A DNA stretch of 64,000 nucleotides from Flavihumibacter fluminis (lineage in GTDB: Bacteria > Bacteroidota > Bacteroidia > Chitinophagales > Chitinophagaceae): NCBI RefSeq assembly GCF_021491375.1, contig NZ_JAKEVY010000004.1:186001-250000 (forward strand), in the 5' to 3' direction. Both the position numbers and the translations under genes were made by a program. Positions 58,463-64,000 of the stretch are shown piece by piece. The stretch's first letter is position 1, and each line of letters begins with the position of its first letter. The notes under the pieces are model-generated. The model ran no database searches and had not been told where the DNA came from. It worked only from the letters and a program-made list of their open reading frames with translations.

Positions 58463-59054
58463 CCTTAATATTGCGGTGATTGTAATTTTTATTTTATTTA
58501 TTAAGACATTTGGATTTGCTCAATCAAGCGTCAGTATGAATGAAAAGCAGGGAGGTATCGAAAAATTTATCCCCGAGGGCTACTCCCTACTAGATTCCGC
58601 AACAGGAGATTTAAATCTTGATAAATATCCTGATAAACTATTGGTGTTGAAAATAAATGGGGAAGACTCGATGGCAAATGATGTGGATCATACAGTAAAA
58701 AGACCGCTGTTGATTTTAATCGGCCAGGCAAACAAGAGCTTTACACTCGCGGCCCGGAATGACAATGCGGTGTATTGTGTAAACTGCGGCGGAATGATGG
58801 GCGATCCCTATATGGGTATAGTCATCAAAAAGGGTTACTTCTCTATTGAGCATTATGGTGGAAGCGCCTGGCGCTGGACAAGAATCATCACCTTTAAATA
58901 TTCTACTGCGGATAAGAACTGGTATTTAAACAAGGATGGCGGTGTCTATTATCATACAACCGAGCCTGATAAGATGGAGACGAACATTAAAACCACCAAA
59001 GAATTTGGGAAAATCGCTTTTGATAAGTTTGATATATACAGTGACTTGAAATAA
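58437..59054 (+). CDS. Secreted protein of unknown function with VCBS-like motif
   Basis: A 205-residue protein with a signal peptide (about 1-29, NLNIAVIVIFILFIKTFGFA). The mature part contains EGYSLLDSATGDLNLDKYPD, reminiscent of an FG-GAP/VCBS loop, a Cys pair VYCVNCGGMMGDPYMGIVIK, and the aromatic-rich IEHYGGSAWRWTRIITFKY. I have seen this general pattern in small exported proteins of Bacteroidota and Proteobacteria but cannot name a function. It overlaps the membrane-protein gene by 26 bases. Confidence 0.6.
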   Translation: MRKRRKQTNLNIAVIVIFILFIKTFGFAQSSVSMNEKQGGIEKFIPEGYSLLDSATGDLNLDKYPDKLLVLKINGEDSMANDVDHTVKRPLLILIGQANKSFTLAARNDNAVYCVNCGGMMGDPYMGIVIKKGYFSIEHYGGSAWRWTRIITFKYSTADKNWYLNKDGGVYYHTTEPDKMETNIKTTKEFGKIAFDKFDIYSDLK

Positions 59055-59078
59055 TATCTGATTTAGAAACAAATTCTG

Positions 59079-59603
59079 ATGATCAGCTTCGAACTTAACA
59101 GGCATTTAGAAATTGATGAAGAATTTCAAGGCATCAACCTGACTGAATTTGCTGTTGTATTAGAGGCAGAAATAAACAATGATGAAATAGTAGACAGGTT
59201 CATCCGATCAAAAAACCTCTCTTATGACAGTTTACGTGACTGCGTAAAAAAAGAACCAGGCATAGGTTATTTACGTCAAGCATTCAATATTGAAAAAATA
59301 TCCATATCCGACTTCAGAAAATTAAACAAAGAAAAAACAAGACAATTTCTACTTGATTTCTCAAATGAACCAGATTGGGGTAATGATAAGGACGAATTTA
59401 AAACATTGCTTAACAGGTATCTGGAGATTCATCAACAATTTGGAGATGACAATTACTTTTATGTACTATCAAAAGACTGGTTCAGTCCTGATGATAAAAA
59501 GCTATTAATTCCGGAAAGCTGGTGTTATACCTATTATTTTATAATTGTTTCAATTGATAGAGAGAATAATGTATTGACAATAATGGAGTGGACTTATGAT
59601 TAA
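59079..59603 (+). CDS. Small cytoplasmic protein of unknown function
   Basis: A 174-residue acidic protein without signal peptide or membrane segment. Sequence is mainly helical in the first 110 residues (LTEFAVVLEAEINNDEIVDRF, ISDFRKLNKEKTRQFLLDF) and strand-rich at the end (WCYTYYFIIVSIDRENNVLTIM). Size and acidity resemble immunity proteins, but I recognise no family. Gap of 24 bases to the preceding gene. Confidence 0.5.
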   Translation: MISFELNRHLEIDEEFQGINLTEFAVVLEAEINNDEIVDRFIRSKNLSYDSLRDCVKKEPGIGYLRQAFNIEKISISDFRKLNKEKTRQFLLDFSNEPDWGNDKDEFKTLLNRYLEIHQQFGDDNYFYVLSKDWFSPDDKKLLIPESWCYTYYFIIVSIDRENNVLTIMEWTYD

Positions 59604-59626
59604 ATTATTCAACGCAACAAACCACC

Positions 59627-60277
59627 ATGCAAGGATCCAAATTATCTGACTACCTGGTTTTATTTATTTTAACTACTATGATGATTTCCTGCCGTAGTTA
59701 CAGAACATTTAGTGAAAAGCAATTTGGCAGGCCATTATCCGCACAGGAGCAAATACTCTATGAAGAAAGCAGGAAATGTGGAAAGGTGTATGCGCTAACT
59801 CCTGCGGAACGTAGTAAAAAATACCCTTTCTCTAATGCTTCTACCATACAATTGGTATCCTTTAAAAATAATTCAACTGATGATCTAAACTATTACAGGG
59901 ACAGTTTACCCCGAATGAATGATACTGTTTGCTATAGTAAACTTTTCGAAATCATCACACTACGTTCGTCACAGATAGATATACTGACAGATTTGTTGTA
60001 CAATTACGGAAAAAAATCAACCTACACCCCTCCCAAGGGTGTTTTCTTAACAGGCAGCATTCCAACCTGCTACAACCCCAGAAATGCCATCCTGTTTATC
60101 GATCAAAACAACCAGGTTTATGATTTCATTGAGATTTGCTTTGAATGTGATAATTGGGAAACCAGTTCAACAATAATTGATTTAGGCGAATCCTGTACTG
60201 ATAAGTTAAAACTACTTAAGCAGTTTTTTTTAGAAGTTGGAGTTCACTATGGAACGACTGAATTATCCAATAAATAA
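59627..60277 (+). CDS. Lipoprotein of unknown function
   Basis: A 216-residue predicted lipoprotein (lipobox MMISC, Cys22). The mature part has an N-terminal extended region (YRTFSEKQFGRPLSAQEQIL) and a C-terminal segment with Cys-containing motifs (IEICFECDNWETSS, GESCTDKLKLLKQFF). No family recognised. It is spaced 21-23 bases from both neighbours. Confidence 0.55.
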   Translation: MQGSKLSDYLVLFILTTMMISCRSYRTFSEKQFGRPLSAQEQILYEESRKCGKVYALTPAERSKKYPFSNASTIQLVSFKNNSTDDLNYYRDSLPRMNDTVCYSKLFEIITLRSSQIDILTDLLYNYGKKSTYTPPKGVFLTGSIPTCYNPRNAILFIDQNNQVYDFIEICFECDNWETSSTIIDLGESCTDKLKLLKQFFLEVGVHYGTTELSNK

Positions 60278-60298
60278 CTTTAACCAACTCCATCCCAA

Positions 60299-61381
60299 AT
60301 GAACCATAGGATACTATTTATTTCTGCGGTCGTAATACCATTGCTAGTGGCCTGTTCAAATAGCAGTGGTAATTCCTTTGCGATAAGAGATTTCAGCCAA
60401 TCTTTACAGCCGTATTTACGAAAGGCAGTTGAGCAGGGTATAGTTGGATATGATAGCAATACGAAATTCATAGAAAGGAACGCTACCGATAAAGAATTAG
60501 AAAAATTAAGCCAATCCGAACATCCTGTTTTACGCGCAGTTGCACTTAGAGAGATGCTGGAAAGACCTGGTTTCGATCATTTTCACCTTATTATGAATCA
60601 CTTATCAGATACTGCGATAGTGGCAGTAAACGAGGGTGAATGGGGTATCGTTCATCATCGGGTATCTGATGAGATGCTACATAATGGCAAATGGACTGAT
60701 ACGGCAGCATTAAACACAACCATCAGGGAAATAATCTTACATCACTCTTACCTCAATAGTGCATTTGACAAAATAGGACATGTCGAATTGAATGAAACCT
60801 ATTACCCGATTATTAAAAAAATGCTTAATCGGGAGCGGAACTTTTATGACCAGTTCGAACACTACGAAAAAGCACTATATGTTTTAGCCTCTTATAAAAA
60901 ACCAGAAGACATCCCCTTTATTAAACAAATGCTATCTGATAATATTTTATGGTTGTCAAATCATTCTTTCTCATTAATGGAAAATTTTCCGGATGATTCT
61001 TACCTGGATATATATGAAAAATATTCCCGCAGAATATTTTACAGAAATATTTGCAAAGGATTCTATTTCGATTCAGAAATCTTCTTTAATTCCGTAGCGA
61101 GTTATCAAAATGAGAGAAGTGCCAAAATATTAAGTTTCATACTAAACAGAAAGCCTTTCATGCCATGCATAAACGAAAGTCGCGATATTAAGAGGAATCT
61201 CGTGCTGGCAATCTGGAATAACCCATGTAAAGCATATTCTAAAATCAGGAATCAAATAAGGCAGGATGCCAAAAAATATATAGTGGAAATTAGAAAAAGT
61301 GAAGCAATGGAATTATCTATTGAAATAGACAACACATTTTTTAAAAAAGACACTTCACCAGAGCCAGTAAGGTGGTGGTGA
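60299..61381 (+). CDS. HEAT-like repeat lipoprotein, larger
   Basis: A 360-residue predicted lipoprotein (lipobox LLVAC, Cys19). The body is helical with HEAT-like units (SEHPVLRAVALREMLERPGF, YALASYKKPEDIPFIKQML-like segment near 208-225). It ends with a basic tail. It resembles the 269-residue HEAT-like lipoprotein at 56349 in architecture. Function unknown. Confidence 0.55.
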   Translation: MNHRILFISAVVIPLLVACSNSSGNSFAIRDFSQSLQPYLRKAVEQGIVGYDSNTKFIERNATDKELEKLSQSEHPVLRAVALREMLERPGFDHFHLIMNHLSDTAIVAVNEGEWGIVHHRVSDEMLHNGKWTDTAALNTTIREIILHHSYLNSAFDKIGHVELNETYYPIIKKMLNRERNFYDQFEHYEKALYVLASYKKPEDIPFIKQMLSDNILWLSNHSFSLMENFPDDSYLDIYEKYSRRIFYRNICKGFYFDSEIFFNSVASYQNERSAKILSFILNRKPFMPCINESRDIKRNLVLAIWNNPCKAYSKIRNQIRQDAKKYIVEIRKSEAMELSIEIDNTFFKKDTSPEPVRWW

Positions 61382-61412
61382 TAAATCTTTTCAAACAGCA
61401 CTTAGTATATTA

Positions 61413-62672
61413 ATGCGTGTATACTCTTTAATTATCTTGTTTTTCCTGCCAGCCTTTGCAATAGCTCAAACTACCCGGTTTCAGCAGGAAGTGAATTCAC
61501 TTGATTCACTGCTACGGAAAACCAAGTCTTTTAAGCAACAAATTAAAGGTGACCGAAAACAGCTTTACCAGCAAAAGAAAGCTGAACTTCTTGAAAGGCC
61601 GGATACCACCTTTGCCTGGCAACGCTTTCTTTTATTAACGGAACTACTGGAACAGGTTCAGGACAATCACCTGGGATTTTATCAACGGGTAAATTACCAG
61701 CTATTTCAAACAAAAGAACAACTTGACTCACTCCACGCATCTGACTATTTCCGGGATATGCCAAACGTTAACTGGGACCTGGATTCACTAAAACTGAAAT
61801 TAGCTGTCAAATCGGCTTCAGAAGTGGAGGGTATCTTTCTGTATGGCAACTATTACAGGATGGGCGTAATTAAATCAGGTGAGCAGCAATATATGGGAGT
61901 TGTACTGGAATCCTCATCACCCTATGTAAAACCCGGATACATCATGGCCTGGTTAAGAGAAAAAGAAAACAACCGGTTTTCAGCAATTTATATTCATCCA
62001 GTAACAAAAAATTTCAACTTTTACGCTACTGAGCGATATTCCAATCAACAACTGCTGTATTCGAAATTTTATCAGTCCGACTATACTGGTATTTACACAA
62101 AACAATTAAACGGTTCAGATTATTCCAATCTGCCGGATACTGCCAGTCCCTTTTTGCTCAATGAACCACTTCCTTCAGTACAATATGTGCGCGTAAGTAG
62201 TTTTTCCAACAATGGTAAATTGAAGAAGCAATCCGATAGCCTGTTTCAATTGCTAACCCGTTCCAATCCACAAGCCTATACTATTTTCGATTTGCGTAAT
62301 AATACAGGTGGTGCAGCTTCCATGGCGAAGCTCTATATTAAGTGGATTAACCATATCAGGAAAAAATCCAGGGTAGTTGTTTTAATCAATGCCTATACCC
62401 TCAGCCAGGGAGAAATAACTGCATCTAAATTATCCAAATTAAAAGGGGTTGTATTGGCAGGTCAATCTACCAAAGGTATGCTGGCCTATGGTAGTAACTA
62501 TGGCAGGCATATTCTGATTGCAGGAGGGGAATTTGTTTTTTATCCAACCGATATGCGAACGCCTGGTATGTTTAAATTTGAAGATATTGGTATTCAACCG
62601 GACATGGAGTTATCAAATCAGGAAGACTGGTTGAAACAAGTTTATAATTACTGGAAATTACCTGCCGAATAA
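61413..62672 (+). CDS. Secreted S41-like peptidase homologue
   Basis: A 419-residue protein with signal peptide (about 1-18, LIILFFLPAFAIAQ). The C-terminal half matches the S41 (C-terminal processing/interphotoreceptor retinoid-binding) fold: FDLRNNTGGAASMAKLYIKW, then the nucleophile position Ser331 in NAYTLSQGEI, and GVVLAGQSTKGMLAYGSN. A usual catalytic Lys was not located with confidence, and no PDZ domain is apparent. It may be a protease or a non-catalytic binding protein. Relatives are often found near surface-lipoprotein genes. Confidence 0.7.
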   Translation: MRVYSLIILFFLPAFAIAQTTRFQQEVNSLDSLLRKTKSFKQQIKGDRKQLYQQKKAELLERPDTTFAWQRFLLLTELLEQVQDNHLGFYQRVNYQLFQTKEQLDSLHASDYFRDMPNVNWDLDSLKLKLAVKSASEVEGIFLYGNYYRMGVIKSGEQQYMGVVLESSSPYVKPGYIMAWLREKENNRFSAIYIHPVTKNFNFYATERYSNQQLLYSKFYQSDYTGIYTKQLNGSDYSNLPDTASPFLLNEPLPSVQYVRVSSFSNNGKLKKQSDSLFQLLTRSNPQAYTIFDLRNNTGGAASMAKLYIKWINHIRKKSRVVVLINAYTLSQGEITASKLSKLKGVVLAGQSTKGMLAYGSNYGRHILIAGGEFVFYPTDMRTPGMFKFEDIGIQPDMELSNQEDWLKQVYNYWKLPAE

Positions 62673-62721
62673 TTAATAACCTAAACCAATGCTACAATTA
62701 ATCAACTCACAACCCAGAAAT

Positions 62722-63267
62722 ATGAAGAAATTCTGCATTCTTTTAAGTACTCTATTACTCTTATTTGCAGGCAGCCAGGAAGGAACGGCACAGACAACCA
62801 AATACAAACATGAAACAGATAAATACACAATTGAATTTCCAAATCAATTTCAACAGAACACTCAATACCTGGAAACAGCGGTTGGCACTTTATTAATGAA
62901 CATAAGCGCTTGGGCATCCGACGAAAATAGCAACGACAGTAATTTAGTCTATATGCTCTTTGATACTGATTATCCGGACTCAACCATACATTCTGATAAA
63001 AAAGATAAACTGAATATATTTTTTGATGGCGCCATCAATGGAGCTGTAAATTCAAGCAAGGGCAAATTAATAAGCCAGACTGAAGGAACAACAGGTATAT
63101 ATCCTCATAGAATAATTGAAATTGAATACCAGGAAGGATTGGCAATGATCAGGATGAAAATGATTCTTGTAAAAAACAAATCAATCATCATTCAGACCAT
63201 CACTCTCAAAGAGAACTATCCAAACGATTCAATTACCAGGTTTTTTAACTCTTTACGCCTAAAGTAA
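62722..63267 (+). CDS. Small secreted protein of unknown function
   Basis: A 181-residue protein with signal peptide (about 1-24, FCILLSTLLLLFAGSQEG). The mature domain is alpha/beta with KHETDKYTIEFPNQFQQNTQ, recalling the PsbP-like/DUF1795 type fold of small lipoproteins that bind membranes. The ATG at 62722 is chosen over one at 62689, which would add 11 non-hydrophobic residues. Function unknown. Confidence 0.55.
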   Translation: MKKFCILLSTLLLLFAGSQEGTAQTTKYKHETDKYTIEFPNQFQQNTQYLETAVGTLLMNISAWASDENSNDSNLVYMLFDTDYPDSTIHSDKKDKLNIFFDGAINGAVNSSKGKLISQTEGTTGIYPHRIIEIEYQEGLAMIRMKMILVKNKSIIIQTITLKENYPNDSITRFFNSLRLK

Positions 63268-63301
63268 GACGCTGGTAATACTCATCAATAAATACTGTTT
63301 A

Positions 63302-64000
63302 ATGTCGCCAATTGTCTCCAAAAGACATCCCTATAATTTTTATTTTTCAATAATTTTTCTGGCTCTATTCTACATTGCCTTGGGTTCTGCAATCATTTTT
63401 GGTTACATCCGAGAAAGTAGCGAAGGAGATGTCAAGGTAAAAACATTTTTTTTGCTCATAATGGGTATCGCCTGTTATGCTCTTGCGGTTTATAGCATTT
63501 ACCGTTACATAAAGAATGCGCCAACAATCATACTGGATGAAGATTTTATTTCATTTGGAAATACAACATATGCATTGACAGATATAAAAAAAGTTACTCT
63601 TACAGGAAAACGACCTTTTAAATATGTAGACAATCTTCCAATGGAGGCTGCAACCATTACATTTCGTAATAATGAGATCCGATACATTTTTAATGACATG
63701 TACTCCAACTCCTGGGAATTTAAATACTTTCTTAAACAGGTCGTTGTAGATAAAAATAATTATACAGAAAAAAAAGAATTATCCATTGAATCAAATGAGA
63801 CAATCATCGATACTTTTGAAGTATTTAAAGGTAACCAATTCACTTCCTTTAGAGGGATTATTCTTTGGGTTTTAATAATAATACTCATCTATGCGCATTT
63901 TAATAATAGCATAAAAAATTCATACGGAGGCAATATATTTTTAGCCGGTGCAGGTCTGTTTTGGTTTTTTCTAAACTCCTATTTTATGTATTACTTCAAG
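63302..64000 (+). CDS. Membrane protein of unknown function, partial at right edge
   Basis: An ATG at 63302 opens a frame that stays open through base 64000 (233 codons, no stop). It has two N-terminal hydrophobic segments (NFYFSIIFLALFYIALGSAI, FFLLIMGIACYALAVYSIY), a PH-like soluble middle (PTIILDEDFISFGNTTYALT, then ITFRNNEIRYIFNDMY), and two further hydrophobic segments at the end (FRGIILWVLIIILIYAHF, LAGAGLFWFFLNSYFMYYF). The pattern resembles small PH-like membrane proteins found in accessory arrays. The gene continues beyond the window. Confidence 0.7.
   Translation, partial: MSPIVSKRHPYNFYFSIIFLALFYIALGSAIIFGYIRESSEGDVKVKTFFLLIMGIACYALAVYSIYRYIKNAPTIILDEDFISFGNTTYALTDIKKVTLTGKRPFKYVDNLPMEAATITFRNNEIRYIFNDMYSNSWEFKYFLKQVVVDKNNYTEKKELSIESNETIIDTFEVFKGNQFTSFRGIILWVLIIILIYAHFNNSIKNSYGGNIFLAGAGLFWFFLNSYFMYYFK

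Noticed and set aside
1-64000. tRNA, rRNA, insertion sequence and prophage genes
   Set aside because: Intergenic gaps were read for tRNA-like cloverleaf motifs (GGTTCGAAT) and all proteins for transposase or integrase motifs; none were seen.

Overview
The window is a chromosomal segment from a Bacteroidota bacterium, most likely a Chitinophagaceae-type member of the Chitinophagales. The basis is a fused lpxC-fabZ gene, a SusC/SusD pair, tandem FG-GAP/UnbV proteins, TAnnTTTG-type (Bacteroidota sigma factor) -7 elements, near absence of Shine-Dalgarno sites, and many secreted or lipoprotein genes. Genus and species cannot be fixed from sequence reading alone. No rRNA, tRNA, CRISPR array, transposase or phage gene was seen.

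Region 1 (1-12.4 kb, housekeeping): the 3' end of an HD-domain protein, then the lipid A genes lpxD, lpxC/fabZ and lpxA and an ABC ATPase on +. Alanine dehydrogenase and tsaE follow on -, a copper-type P-ATPase and recQ on +, and a HerA-like ATPase and a GroES-like co-chaperone on -.

Region 2 (12.4-20.8 kb, lower GC): a leftward run encoding an unknown secreted protein, a large YD/MORN-repeat protein, two small envelope proteins, and a TPR sensor kinase with its LuxR-type response regulator. A DUF6498-like membrane protein follows on +. This looks like an envelope-sensing operon of unknown purpose.

Region 3 (20.9-28 kb): an orphan RprY-like regulator, ruvB, an alpha-glucan phosphorylase-like protein lacking the PLP lysine, a MarR/NmrA-family pair sharing an operator, a DUF937-OmpA protein and an M23 peptidase.

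Region 4 (28-49.5 kb, carbohydrate island): a sucrose-type module (MFS importer, GH100-like invertase, PfkB fructokinase) abuts a leftward block. In transcription order that block is SusC, SusD, two ~1100-residue FG-GAP/UnbV proteins, then (after two rightward SRPBCC/GyrI paralogues) a GH65 hydrolase and a GH37 trehalase. A divergent LacI regulator with a palindromic CAAACGTTTG site sits upstream of susC. The likely substrates are alpha-linked glucosides such as trehalose, kojibiose and sucrose.

Region 5 (49.5-54.6 kb): a conserved unknown protein, a Tricorn-like protease carrying an in-frame purine-tract insertion, and a secreted proline/alanine-linker protein.

Region 6 (54.6-64 kb, clearly AT-rich): a winged-helix fusion protein flanked by inverted arrays of TGATTCAATT, then at least ten tightly packed rightward genes for lipoproteins, secreted and membrane proteins. 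One has a DUF4259 domain and a possible Imm26-like segment. This is the best candidate for an undescribed system, possibly an immunity or accessory-lipoprotein island. It runs off the right edge of the window.
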